Part shown: positions 12,623-23,744 of the stretch, in pieces | Position numbering within the stretch: position 1 is the first letter of the stretch | Layout of the letters: each line of letters opens with the position of its first letter | Notes under the pieces: model-generated | Told to the model about the DNA's origin: nothing | Database searches by the model: none | The model's input: only the letters and a program-made list of their open reading frames with translations | Made by a program: the position numbers and the translations under genes | Source of the DNA: Nymphaea colorata | Lineage: Eukaryota; Streptophyta; Magnoliopsida; Nymphaeales; Nymphaeaceae | DNA: 64,000 nt | Reading direction: 5' to 3' | NCBI RefSeq assembly: GCF_008831285.2 | Contig: NC_045146.1 | Coordinates: 9,870,972-9,934,971, forward strand

Positions 12623-12960
12623 TAATGATGATTGCGTTATTTGTCTTTCTGTCATTGTTTGTCCTCAGAAGAATTGCACGGATACGACTTCTTTGTAGTT
12701 CGGGTATCTGCAATCTATGTTCCAAATCATGCATATAGTTTTTCCAAGAATTGTGTTCTTTATGTTCTTTCATAACACATTTGGCTGATTTTAGAAGTTC
12801 TTTATCTAATTTATAAGCTAAACATCTAGGGGCATCAGATATTCCAGTACTCTGAGATATTTAAGAAGTAAGAAGGCAGGATCCTGTTAAAAGGTTGTTT
12901 CATTTTTTATTCTTTAAGCATTAAGGTAATGTGCATGATGAAGCATGCATAGGAAATTTC

Positions 12961-13319
12961 TTTGGTTCCTTCACAAACAATTTCTCCAAAGGCAAGATAG
13001 TTGGAGTTGGTGGCTTTGGCCTAAAACCTATTCCTTGTCTGGTTTAGCTCACACAATAGTCATGCCAATACATTATTCGTTGTCAACAAATTTTTACAGG
13101 TTTATAAGAGGATACTTCCTAAAGGTGAGATCGTAGCCATCGAGAGAGCTAAAAATGGAGTCATGCAAAGTGGACTCGAGTACAAGACTGAAATTGAGCT
13201 GCTATCAAGAGTTCACCAAAAGAATCTAGTTAGCCTTGTGGGTTTCCGTTTTGACAAGGGCGAACAGATGCTGGTTTATGAATTTATTGCTAACGGGACC
13301 TTAACAAATTGCTTGTCTG
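12961..13319 (+). pseudogene. Leucine-rich-repeat receptor-like kinase fragment
   Basis: A first piece (about 12961-13033) reads TNNFSKGKIVGVGGFG, the start of a plant receptor-kinase domain (glycine-rich loop). After an acceptor ending TTTTTACAG, an exon at 13100-13319 reads VYKRILPKGEIVAIERA, then EYKTEIELLSRVHQKNLVSL and GEQMLVYEFIANGTL, and ends at a GTAAAA donor. This is the N-lobe of an LRR-RLK of the LRR-VIII type. The ATP-anchoring lysine of the VAIK motif is Glu here, and the exon before lacks a GT donor. No extracellular LRRs or C-lobe follow, so this is a dead fragment. Confidence 0.82.
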
Positions 13320-13511
13320 GTAAAACCACTTGAGTTTGGACTAGTAACTTTTTTTCCTTGGTAATACCATTTCTCTCTAAAGTTCTAAAAAAAGCTGTTG
13401 TAAATAAAAGGGTGGCTCATCCCAAATGTTGCCAAAGTGCATATCTCTAGTCAAGTTAAAGGCACACTGGTGAGTCTCCCAGGATGCAGCAGGTATCGCC
13501 AGTCCCCACAT

Positions 13512-13766
13512 CTATTTGGCCTGCACTGCAGGTAGTTCTGCTAGCCGTTGGCAGTCATCCATTAATCTACGGATGGAAGTTGACACTGATCTCAAGCAAG
13601 CACAATTGGAAATGTCAAGTGCCTGAAGGGATATTAGTCGACCAAAGCAGTCGGCCAACCTTTCCAAGCTAAAGCGGTCAGCAAGCTTTAGCAACCTGAA
13701 GGGATACATGTTCACACTCATACGCCACACGCCATAATCATCCAGCCACATCTGTACAAACACCAT
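13512..13766 (-). pseudogene. Possible LRR fragment
   Basis: The minus-strand frame contains GRLISLQALDISNCACLRSV, which fits one plant leucine-rich-repeat unit, preceded by LERLADCF of similar character. Nothing upstream or downstream supports a full NLR or RLK gene. It may be a relic or a coincidental match. Confidence 0.25.
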
Positions 13767-13984
13767 TTGACAAGACGCAAGAGGGAAGATAAAACCTTCT
13801 GCTATGCAAGAAAATGAGCACTCGAGTGATTGGTTTCTGCATACAAGCTGAAGAAGTTTTGGACAATAATGTTGTACTTCTCTTTTCTCTTATGTCAGCA
13901 TGAAATCTACGAACAAATTGATATTTTCAATATTCATATAAAAACCCTATCTCTCTCTCTCTCATATAGTATATATATATATAA

Positions 13985-14245
13985 GTTATTGCGATTAAGT
14001 ATTAGGAATGGTCACCATGGCGGTGCCTATATGCATATTAAAATATAATTTCAAATTTAAGCTTTAGGAACACATATAGAAGCCGGTCTAATAAACATAT
14101 CATTAGGAACGGTTGCGACCAGTCCTAAAAGTAGTTAGGAACACACTTTTAGGAACACTTTGTCATTCCTTACTTTTTAGGAATGGCCACCCATACTTTT
14201 AAGAACGGTTTTTGGCCGTTCCTAAAAGTGTTATTTATAGTAGTG
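13985..14245 (-). mobile_element. CACTA-type transposon end (TIR and subterminal repeats)
   Basis: The minus strand from 14245 begins CACTACTATAAATAACAC, a typical CACTA terminal inverted repeat. Inward of it the unit TTAGGAACGG and its inverse CCGTTCCTAAAA recur many times (for example around 14055, 14106, 14130, 14148, 14180, 14205 and 14217), which is the usual subterminal array bound by CACTA transposase. I did not find the opposite end, so the element is a fragment or its other terminus is too changed to see. The three bases after it (GCT) would be the target-site copy. Confidence 0.7.
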
Positions 14246-14644
14246 GCTACCAGTGATGAATCAGTTTGCTGCTAATATTGTGCCAGAGACATAATAATGC
14301 ATGGCATTTTCTGAGCGTCAGAGTAGGTCAAATCTGGCATTGTTTCTAGAGCCAAAAAAGGTCGCCATACTATGGGTAGGTTGTCAAATTGGTGATGCTT
14401 GAATATTTACAAAAGAATTCGTTTGAACTAATGAGAAATGTGTGGCCGTTGCGAGAGAGGCTTGGGGAGCCAAGGCTTTGTGCTTCCATCGTTTCACCTC
14501 CAAGTTGCTCAGAAGATGGGGGCGAGATTCAATCCCCCTGCTACCAGTAGAGAATGAACTTGGGCCTCCAACCCCTTCTCTCCAGTCTTGGATAGGCAAG
14601 GAGAGTCCTACTCCGTTAAGAGAGGTGACCATGGAAGACCGTGA

Positions 14645-16275
14645 GTGGATGATCCATTGGTTTTGCAGTCTGGGAATAACTCTGGCTTTTGTGCTGCTGG
14701 TACAAAGCAGTGCCTCCCTTCAGTTGAGGGCTTAGGTAAAGTAGAGCATCCAAAGGCACCTCTTCAATCTCCTCTCAAGTGTTGGCCCGCCATGGTTGGT
14801 AACATTGTTCAACAAGAACTCTCCAAGTTGGGTGACCTAGAGATACATGAGGAGAATGGGCACAAGTTTCTCTTCATCTCAGATGAAGTGTATGAGGAGA
14901 TTACTAAGCTGTTTAGGTTTTCTGCCATTGGCACTTTTTATGGAGGAGGTGCCAAAGCGAATATGGAATATAGTTTTGTCTTCAAGAGCTTGAGACACTG
15001 GAGAGAAGTTCACAACCCACGTTTCTCTATTCTCGGCAAAGGGTTATACCTCATCAGGGTGGACTCTGAAGTTGAACTACTAGCTGTCCTACGGAGGAAC
15101 TCTTGGCGCATTGGTGCCAAAACCTTTGTTGTTTGTTGTTGGCATCCTCGCATGGAGATGGAAGTCAACCATATTGCACGGATTCCTATCTGGATTCAAA
15201 TCCCTAACCTGGCGTCATAACTATGGAATCAATCGGTATTTGAGGGAATTGCTAGGACATTGGGAGGTGAAGTCGTCAGCATTGACCCTTTCACTCACTC
15301 ATTGGTTCACATGGGCTACGCTTGGATGTGCGTTGAGGTTCCTCTTTACTTCTCCCACCAACCAAAAATTTTCTTGCTCAGAACTCATGGAGAGTTCATC
15401 TGGGTTGAAATGGTTTATGAAAATGTGATCAGGTTCTGTCGCAATTGTGGATCACTTTCATACTTGGATTCAAACTGTGCCCAGTCTAGGGTGAGCTCTG
15501 CATAGGATGTTGAGAAGAAATCTGAGAACTGCAATCTTAGTGGTTGGACTAAAGTTAGAATGGCAAAGAAATCTATGAAACTGAAATGCCCTGGCACTAT
15601 GCAGGAGGTCTTTAAGCAAGCTCCAAAAAGTACTAGGTTCAATGCACTCCAAAGAAACGTGCAGGAAGGGGAAAGCCGCCCTTCCTCTCAAGATGATCCA
15701 CAGGAACAAGTGGCTACCAAACTAGAGAAATCCAACCTCATGGCAGCATGGATTGCTGGAGAGGAGTAGAGTAGAGGAGCTAGCTCCAATAAGAGAAGAC
15801 GCCCACTTTGCCTTCCCCAGATGGCCTTGGCTACTGCAGACCACTCTATGTCCTGCACATTCCTAAGATTACTATGCACAAATCTCACTCTAGACTTTCA
15901 GAAAGAATCGCAGGGAGCTCGAAGGGTATTAGCTCAGGGAATACTCTCTCCTCTCCCTCCCTCAAGAAGCATGTGAAAAAGCCCTCCTATGGAAAGGACC
16001 TTGACTGCCAGATGAACCTCGCCTTTCAGGCGCCCCCCTCTTGGCCAATTGACCCAGGCGACAACCGGATCCTGCTCACAGATATATCTATTCTTCCCTC
16101 CTCACCTCTGGTGAAAGGCAAACAGGTGCACAACAACATTCTGTCTATTCTCCCCAGCCAGGACCTCATTATGGAAGTCTATCTTGGCAATTTGAGTGCC
16201 GATAGCAAGCCTATCCCTCCTCTTGAGAAGGAGGAAACAGAGTCTCCCCTTGCTGCTTCACATTTGCTTTGCTAA
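14645..16275 (+). pseudogene. LINE ORF1 (DUF4283 and CCHC knuckle), frameshifted
   Basis: At 14645-15220 the frame reads a DUF4283-type domain (YSFVFKSLRHWREVHNPRFS, KTFVVCCWHPRMEME, IARIPIWIQIPNL). A frameshift near 15225 moves the reading frame. At 15260-15505 it continues through VEMVYENVIRFCRNCGSLSY and DSNC, the zinc knuckle, in which the expected His is Tyr. Further pieces follow at 15560-15769 and 15808-16275, rich in Ser, Lys and Pro like the tail of plant LINE ORF1. ORF1 proteins normally coat the LINE RNA. This one cannot be made whole. Confidence 0.75.
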
Positions 16276-16306
16276 TTGAAGGTACTACCCTGCCACCCCT
16301 ATTCTT

Positions 16307-17040
16307 ATGAAGATCTTGAATTGGAATATCAGAGGGTTGGTCCGAAAGGAAGCCCAACATGTGGTTTATAACTCCTTACAGGAGAAAAATCCTCACATAG
16401 TGTTTTTACTTGATTCCATGCTTTCTAGTCATCACATTGCTATTTTCTTTAATAGACATGACAAACATCATTTTGTATTAAACCATGACCAAGTGGATGG
16501 TCGGGCTTGTGTAATTGCAGGATGGAACCCCATAACTATCCAAGTTGTAGGCATTATTCTTTGCAGAGATTGGATCGGTCTAATTGCCAAGGAGTGTAAT
16601 GGTTCCCCAACGTTTGCTAGCTTCGGGTTTTATCTCCACCCCAACTGACTCGCCTGTTAGGCTGCTCTTCGTACTCTTAGCAGCTCTCTCAGAACTTTGG
16701 TCCTCCCTATTCCTGTGCTTGGGGACTTTAATGCAGTTAAGAGGTAGTAGTGACAAAAGTGGCAGATCCCCAAATTCCTCCTTTTGCAATGACTTTAACT
16801 AGTTCATAACAGACAACAACCTCAACATTGTTGAGGACCTCCAATGGCATTTCACCTGGAGCAATAACAGAAAAAATTCGGCTATGATCTTGTGCAAATT
16901 GGACTGGGCCATGGTTAATGTTGATTGGGTGCTTCAATTTGGGGATCAAAATAGTCTTCAAATCTTACCACGGTATGCTTCAAACCACAGTGCTCTGGAA
17001 GAGGCTAGTTTAAGTTCCTTAAGAATTGAAGTTTAAGAGC
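16307..17040 (+). pseudogene. LINE ORF2 endonuclease domain
   Basis: The ATG at 16307 starts MKILNWNIRGLVRKEAQ, the APE-type endonuclease N-terminus found at the start of plant L1 ORF2. The motif where a catalytic Glu is expected reads VFLLDSM, a Glu-to-Asp change. Farther on, in another frame, PVLGDFNAV keeps the GDFN motif, and near 16970-17000 the SDH motif reads SNH (Asp lost). Stops follow GFYLHPN at 16646 and NAVKR at about 16745. The nicking activity needed for insertion would be lost. Confidence 0.75.
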
Positions 17041-20000
17041 CAAATGTGAGGAAGTCATTAGAGAAGGTTGGAGCTATCAAACCTCAGGGTGCGCCTTCAT
17101 TCATTTTCTGGGCAAGCTTGAGGTTACTCGCAGTAAACTTTCGGCTTGGAAGCACTTGCATTATGGCAACATCAATGCCAAGATTGATTCCCTTCATAAA
17201 GAGCTAGACATTGTTAAAGCGAGAATGGATAGCAGGGACTTATCCCTATCTGACCTCGAGTATTGCATTAGATTTGAGTTGTAAGCTACATTAAAGGAAG
17301 AAGAGCTGCTCTGGTCCCAAAACGCCAGAATTAATTGGTTGAGAAATGGCAACAAAAACACTAAATTTTATCAAGAAGTTGCATCCAGGAGGAAATCTAG
17401 GCAATCACTATCTACTATATCTTTGGGGGACCTTAAGTTTGAACCTTAGGACCAGATCAATGAAGAATATAACAAATTCTTTAAAGCGCTACTCTATGAG
17501 GATGCTGCCACTAGCTCTATGTTTGCTCATTTAAGCCCTAGTCTCATTGTATCTAGGAAGGAAAATCTAGAGCTCCTATCTCCTATCCCAGATTCAGAAA
17601 TCAAACATGCAGTCTTTAGTTCTAAGGCGGACAATGCACCAAGACTAGATGGCTTCTCTGCTTTCTCTTTTCAACGCCATTAGCACATTGTTGGTGACGA
17701 TGTCACTAGGGTGGTTAAGGGCTTCTTTCAAACAAGACGCCTAGTCAAGAAGATAAACATGTTCATTCTATTGCTTACCCCAAAGCATCAAGGCACTTGG
17801 TTGCCACAGGACCTCAGGCTGATTGCACTTTGTAACTCCCTTTATAAATTCACCACCAAAGTCATTTGATTCCATATGAGACCTATTCTAGCTAGAATTA
17901 TCGTAGATTCTCAGCAAGCCTTCACCAAAGGCAAGAAATTGCATGATATCTCACGAGGTTGTAAATTCAATGTTTGTCCACTATGCCCCATCAGTGTGCT
18001 GCCAATTGGATTTATCAAAAGCCTATGATTGAGTGAAATGAAATTTTCTTAGAAATTCCCTTCTTCCACTGGGCTTTTATGAAACATGGATCACACACAT
18101 TATGACATGCATCTCCATAGCTTCAATTGCAATCTCAATCAATAGAGTCGTGGGTCAATACTTTGATAGCTCTCGTGGCCTCAAACAAGGTGACCCAATG
18201 TCACCCCTCCTCTTCATTGTTATCATGGAGTGTCTCCATAGGCGTATTCTGCATAGTGTGAAGATGATTAAGCTTTGTGGGCCAACTCTCCCAAGGATTG
18301 GAAGAGCACTCATGGAACTGTTCTTCATTGATGACATAATATTCTTCCTCCCTCTCAAGGTTGAGTTTCTTCGAGAAGTCAGAAGTATTATGGGAGATTT
18401 TGAGATGAAAGCTGGTATGAGCGTTAATGATGCTAAATCGAGAATGGTAACTTTCAATGCCCATGAAGACTTGAGCAACTCGGCTGTGGCCTCCACGGGC
18501 TCGCCCCTTTCCTCCCTTCCTCTTAACATGAGGCTCCCCCTCTTTTTGGTAAAACTTAGTCTTGACCTCTGCCAACTCCTCATCCTTAAAGTTCAAAGGA
18601 AACTGGCGGCATGGAAGGCCTTGCTACTCTCCTATGTGGGTAGACTATGTTTATTTCAATTTTCCTTTATACCTCTAATATTTTTCTGGTGTCCCCTACT
18701 CAAACTTTCGAAAAAGATTATTTAGGTACTCGAGTCTCTTCCAGCTAACTTTTTATGGAGCTCTAACTTAGGATGCTGCAAACACCACTTAGTTGCATTG
18801 AATAAGCTTTGCAGACCGAAAAGGAAGGGGGTGTGGACCTGAGAAGCATTGCAAACCTAAACAGAGCCTACTTAGGAAATCTTGTTTTTCAGGTTGGTCA
18901 TACCACAACTTCTTGGGCATCCCTTGTCTCAAAGAAATATCTCATGAATGATAGTCTCTGAACATGCAAGGGTAAGGCCGGGACACCGTTAAAAAAGAGG
19001 TCACATGGTCTGTGGGGAATGGCTCTACAGCCCGAGTGTGGTTGGATGATTTGGGGGACAAATTTTGTTGTTCAAAGTCCCTTCCTCTGAGTTTTATATT
19101 TTGAAGGCCATGCGGTCATTTTCTAATGCAAATTTAAAGATTTCCATACAACATGACTTTGATGCCAACCTCTTGGCTATGGATGTTCTTCCCCATCTAA
19201 ACTCTATCTGCCTTTCCCAATCTCAAGACTTGTGGCAATGGAAGGGCTTAGATTGGGATAACATATCTTGGCAGCTTATTTGGGAGGATGTCAGGAAGAA
19301 AGGGAACTCTTTCTATTAGAAAAAGGCTATCTAGGATGTTGTTGTTCTCCCCAGGGCCCAGTGGTATGCCTACATAGCGAGCGAAGGAAAGTTGAGCACT
19401 ATGGATAACCTCCAATGTAGAGGGTTTCATCTACCGAATAGATGCCCTCTTTGCCTATCTGATGAGGTCTATTAATCATATGTTTTTTGGTTGTCCAGTC
19501 ACTACGGGCCTTTGGCAGCTCATCCTCACTAAATTTCACAAACCTTGTGGGACAATGAGGTCATTCCTACAAGGTATCCAATGGTGGATGGCCTCATTTT
19601 TCAAGAGGGGATGGTTGAGCCGATGCTAGCGAATAACCTTTCCTGTGGCGATATGAAAAATTTGGACATAGAAAAACTCGATAGTCTTTGAAGATCGTCC
19701 CATTTGCCCACAAGAGAGTATTGACAAAATTTGGAAGGATTGCTGCTTGATTTACCAATCTTTTAATTGGCCACCAGATCTGAAAAGGGAGATTTCTCTT
19801 TGGGTGAAAACAGACTTCCTTCCTGGTCTAAATTTCCTCAAAGCATATTATGAGCTTCTATTCCAAATAGCTACATTAAAATTGGATGACATTGTTAAAG
19901 TTGGAGCATTGATCTCTACCAAAAGGTAGATTCGACACAAGGAAGCACCACCAGGTTTCCTTTTCACGTTCACTTCCCATCCACTTTTCCATGAAACTAC

Positions 20001-20395
20001 TAGTTTGGAACAGCTATTGTCCATGCTGCAGATTGAGGGGCAGAGTGTGCAGGTACTTTCTAACAACATGCAGTGGATTAAAGCTATGTGGTAGGTGATT
20101 CGTGGCCAAACTCAGACAACTGGTTTTCCACAACATATGCAGGCTAAAGTCGCATATGAAGTTTTGTTGTCATAATCCCTCTAAGGAGTTGGGTATCATT
20201 TTGTCTTAGTCCTTGCAATCCAATGTTATCCTTCATTGGGACCCCTCCTCTCGTGGATGGAATTTGAACTCGTCGCTTAGTTCTTTAGCATAAGTGACAC
20301 TTTTGTGTGTTTTCCTGTGTACATTCCTCCACTCTTTTGCATCTTTTGTTCATAGCTCTTCAATAATATGGTCGGGGGCCTTCCCCCGACAGGAT
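17041..20395 (+). pseudogene. LINE ORF2 reverse transcriptase, zf-RVT and C-terminal tail
   Basis: Broken frames give the plant L1 RT in order: a NAPRLDGFSAF-like motif near 17640, a CNSLYKF segment near 17840, SRGLKQGDPMSPLLFIVIME at about 18170-18230, and FIDDIIFF at about 18330, the FADD box, whose two aspartates are kept. The zf-RVT region around 19400-19500 reads LPNRCPLCLSDEV followed by a CPVTTGLW-like segment. At about 19680 a KNSIVFEDRP-like sequence and a tail follow. At least five stops or frameshifts interrupt the module. Confidence 0.78.
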
Positions 20396-22826
20396 TGCAT
20401 TGGAACTAATGAGAGAATATTGACAAAGTACAAGATTGACAACCTTCAAGTAAAAAGCATTTGGCAGTTAGAAGCATGGATATTGCAGAAAAAAGAAATT
20501 AACATAGGGGCAGACCTGAACTTGGAATACAAAAGAGTGACCATGCGAAAATCAGTCTACAACACATCACATGAGTAGTCGCTGCAATGACACAGAACTT
20601 TTTCGATCGCATTTGGCAAAATCTGCAACACATAGAAGCAGACAAAAGAGCCAAAAACCATCCAAAGGTGGAGGAAGTTTGAATGTGCACAATCATAAGA
20701 GCAGATAGAGTCTAATTTTAGAAAGGAACCATTAAAAATAGTAGGTTAAAGAGGTAACAAAAGAGTCATAAAGTCTCAACATGAGCAATTAATTGAAGAA
20801 GAGTAATTCAGAGATTTGCCATTAAAAAAAGTGGCAAGAAGACGATTAACAGATTGCTGAAAGTTTTAACACACAATAGATAAACAAGGTGGACAAAGGA
20901 TATTAATGAGATTTAAATGAAACCTTTACCATCATCAGCTAAAAATGACTCGCCAATTTTGATTTTAGACGTAGCACAAAATTTTTGTTCAGCAAGTTAA
21001 TTTTTTCCTCCTCCATGAACCTTCATAAAGGAAAACCTTCAGCAAGCCCAAACAGCCAAGTCTTCAAAGCTCAAGCAGCAGAATAGGAGAGCTTGGATTT
21101 GATCCAAGATATTCGCCTTCCCTGTTAATTAAATCATATGGGATCCACTCTTTTTCTCTCTAAGTCCTTGTCCAGTTTGTTAGTTTCTAAAGAAAGGGAA
21201 AAAAATCAGAAGCACCAAGTCTATTATTATATACTATTAGGAACTTAAGTAGAATTATCTATGCATCCTCCCTAGAATGACGTAGAAGCCTTCATCAAGT
21301 AAACATTTCATAGTTGCTTCACCCAAACCAGATGTAGCCTGCATGAAGAAGATACCACAAATACAGATATCTGAATTTACAATAAACTTATAAAAGCCAA
21401 AACCTAAAAATGGTCATGAGAACACAAAAAGAAGGAATTACCTTTTTATTATTGCTTTGTCCTGTTGGACAATTTCTGTGATTGGAAATAAGAGAGCGTC
21501 GGGATTGTCTTTCAGCATAGTCTACACATCGGCTTGAAATCTCTATCAAGGGGAATGTAAGAGAAAAAAAGCTTTACACTGGTGATGATGCGAACAAGTC
21601 TGGTAGGATAATCGAAAAATCCCTGATCAAAATTAGAATAGCGTGAGGAAGAAGGAGCAGAAGGGAAGAGAGATGGATGAAGAGAATTGGCGTTGTGGAT
21701 AACCGACAGCCAAAGGCACAACTACTCCCACCCAGTATGCAAAATGGCAGAAAACAAGAGAGTGAAGGAGAAGAAAGATTGTGTGTGTGTGTGGGGGGGG
21801 GGGATGTGTAGAGAGAAAGACCAATGCAGGTTCGACGGAAATGATTTCTTCGAGTTGAGCACAGGGGCCTCTGGCAACAGCAAAGTTGTTTTGGGCGCAC
21901 AGGGGAGACATGAAATCTTGTTTGTGTGGCGAAGAAAACTTTTTATGGCGCTTCAAAAGCTAGTGCTAGAGTTCCTAAAAATGCCATCCCCTGGCAAGAG
22001 TTGTCATTGTTGTGGGCCCTGGCAATTGGATGTCCACCAGCAGAGATCTGGCTCTCGTGGCTTGACGAGGAGGCATTATCTCTAGCACGTGTATGGTTAG
22101 CGCCAAGCCTGTCAGTGGCGCTAGGGCTAACCATCGTCTGACGCTCACGTTCATCAGACACGCTTTTTTTTTTCTTGCTTTAGAGCAGCTGTGACTTTAG
22201 TGCCATAATATCGTGCTCAAAATCCTTGTTTGATTGTTAAGTTTTGCCTTATTCTCGGCTTGGTCTACTTATGCATCAATTACTTTATTGATTCTCATCC
22301 ATGTACCACTTCAAGGTCTATATGTCACTATCACGTATCTAAATCATGGCAAAAAATATATTACTATGGCAGAAGAAAGAGTACTTGATGAAGTTTTATG
22401 TTACGTTCTTCAATGCATGTAGTTCATCTTCAACTAAAAGCAATATGAAAATCTATATGCATTAAGTAGGTAAGCCGGTGGAGGTCACCATTTCCTACGA
22501 CATCCACCTTCAGCAAGAAAGGAGAACTTTAGGAGATGGTCAGTGAGCATATAACTTCATCATTTGAAAGGATTCTCCTAACTAGAGCAAATACACATTA
22601 ACAAGGGGAGTAATCTCATCGATTTATAACATCTACCTGAGGTGCATGAGGATCTTTTTCTCATTCTTTAAAAAAAATGATGCTTGTTTCCTGCCTTCCA
22701 TACTTCTTTATGTGTATTTTATGAAGCTTGTGCAGACAATGGAAGGTTAGATCTTATGGATTGTATATTGGCAATCCATACTGAAATGAGTCAGTATTTC
22801 ATGTATCTGTTTAATATAAGTGCATC
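20396..22826. other. Intergenic region between LINE and copia 1
   Basis: No recognisable gene. Open frames such as 21687-22085 and 21926-22141 show no domain. A GT run followed by an 11-base G run lies at about 21780-21803. The end of this stretch (from about 22684) is the target into which copia 1 inserted; joining it to 28309 onward gives no protein that I recognise. Confidence 0.4.
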
Positions 22827-22831
22827 ACATT

Positions 22832-23080
22832 TGTTGATAGATTGTGGGTTTCGGGTCCGGATCCATACCCGACCCGCCTTGTAGCCCGGTTTGGGCTCTA
22901 CTTAAGTCATGTAACCCTAATCCTTAAGAGTTAATGATAATCTTAAGAGAGAGAGAGTCTGGCTGCTAGTGGGCACCAACTCCTCCTCATTCGTGGTTTT
23001 TTCTCCCTCGCGTTGAGGGTTTTCCACGTTACATCGTGATCAATGTTTCTCTTCGTCTTCTTCTTGTTCGTATTTCTACA
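22832..23080 (+). repeat. Copia 1 5' LTR (249 bp)
   Basis: Starts TGTTGATAG and ends TTTCTACA. It contains an imperfect GGATCC-centred palindrome at 22852-22871, three CTTAAG hexamers near 22900-22955, and a short GA run. It differs from the 3' LTR only by C against T within CTCGCG, and by A/T and C/T in the ATCAATGTTTCTC segment. Confidence 0.98.
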
Positions 23081-23096
23081 TGGTATCAGAGCCGTG
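23081..23096 (+). promoter_or_regulatory. Copia 1 primer-binding site (initiator Met-tRNA)
   Basis: TGGTATCAGAGCCGTG follows the LTR without spacer. Its first 12 bases are the complement of the plant initiator Met-tRNA 3' end, the usual primer for minus-strand DNA synthesis in plant copia elements. Confidence 0.95.
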
Positions 23097-23744
23097 AAGT
23101 TCCGGCGTTTCTGGTTTGTCTTTTGCCCGTGTTGGAGGAGGATTCGCCCGGCACTGTTCATTGACTCGCCCGGCACTGTTCATCGTCTCGCCCGGCACTA
23201 TTCATCGCCCGTGCCCGAGCTTCGCCCGACGCCCTTGCCCGACGCTTGTGCCCGTGCCCGACGTCCGTGCCCGACGCCTGAGCTTCGTCTGTCGCCCCGC
23301 CGCCGTCTCCGCCCAGCGCCGCCCTGATCAGCGCCGCTCAGGATTCCGCCGTCTCCGCCTAGCGACGACCGGCCCAGCGACGCCCTGATCAGCGTCGTTC
23401 CTGTTCAGTCGCTTCCGCCCAGCGTCGGCCTGCCCAGCGATGCTCTGTCCAGCGGCGTTCCTCTCTGTCATCCGACGCATCGCCCACCGCCGTGTCTTTT
23501 TCCGGCGGTCTGCTTCCACCGGTGCGCCGCTCTGCCTGGTTCCGGCGGTCTGTTTCCGCCCAGCGCCGCGCCGTTCTGCTTCGTTTTTTCTCTGGCGCTG
23601 CCTCTCTGTTGCTGTCTCTTCTGCCGGTGAGGTTTAGGCGTTCTCCGTTTTGTCCGTTGCCTGCTCTCTGCCTTTTTGTGCTGTTGCTCCCTGCTGCCCT
23701 TGCTGCCTACTGGGCTTCACCCGTAGCTAGACTGGTCTGTGATT
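23097..23744 (+). other. Copia 1 untranslated leader with GC-rich microrepeats
   Basis: About 650 bases of GC-rich DNA separate the primer site from gag. A 22-bp unit based on TCGCCCGGCACTGTTCAT occurs three times from 23144 to 23209. It is followed by many copies of GCCCGACGC-like words (about 23217-23280) and then by CCGCCCAGCG and CGCCCTGATCAGCG words spaced about 60 bases apart. Open frames here are compositional artefacts. The copia 2 leader has a comparable build with different units. Confidence 0.85.

Larger units (their letters stand above)
14440..20395 (+). mobile_element. L1-clade LINE, nearly full-length, inactive
   Basis: The order is ORF1 (DUF4283-like domain and CCHC knuckle), ORF2 with endonuclease, reverse transcriptase, zf-RVT and a C-terminal tail, then a 3' end with a short perfect hairpin (20371-20390). 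All recognisable modules of a plant non-LTR retrotransposon are present in one direction, but frameshifts and stops occur throughout. The 5' boundary is approximate and I could not identify target-site duplications or a poly(A) tail. Confidence 0.85.

Noticed and set aside
18155-18596. Minus-strand frames of 131-142 codons within the LINE
   Set aside because: They are opposite the RT region containing the FIDD box, which accounts for the openness.
21780-21803. GT and G-run near 21.8 kb as a possible regulatory or quadruplex site
   Set aside because: It is a single G run after a GT microsatellite, without the four G-tracts needed for a quadruplex.
23739-23744. Upstream start for the copia 1 polyprotein at 23739
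   Set aside because: The codon at 23739 is GTG. The first ATG in frame is 23745, in good context (ATGGCA), so I used that.
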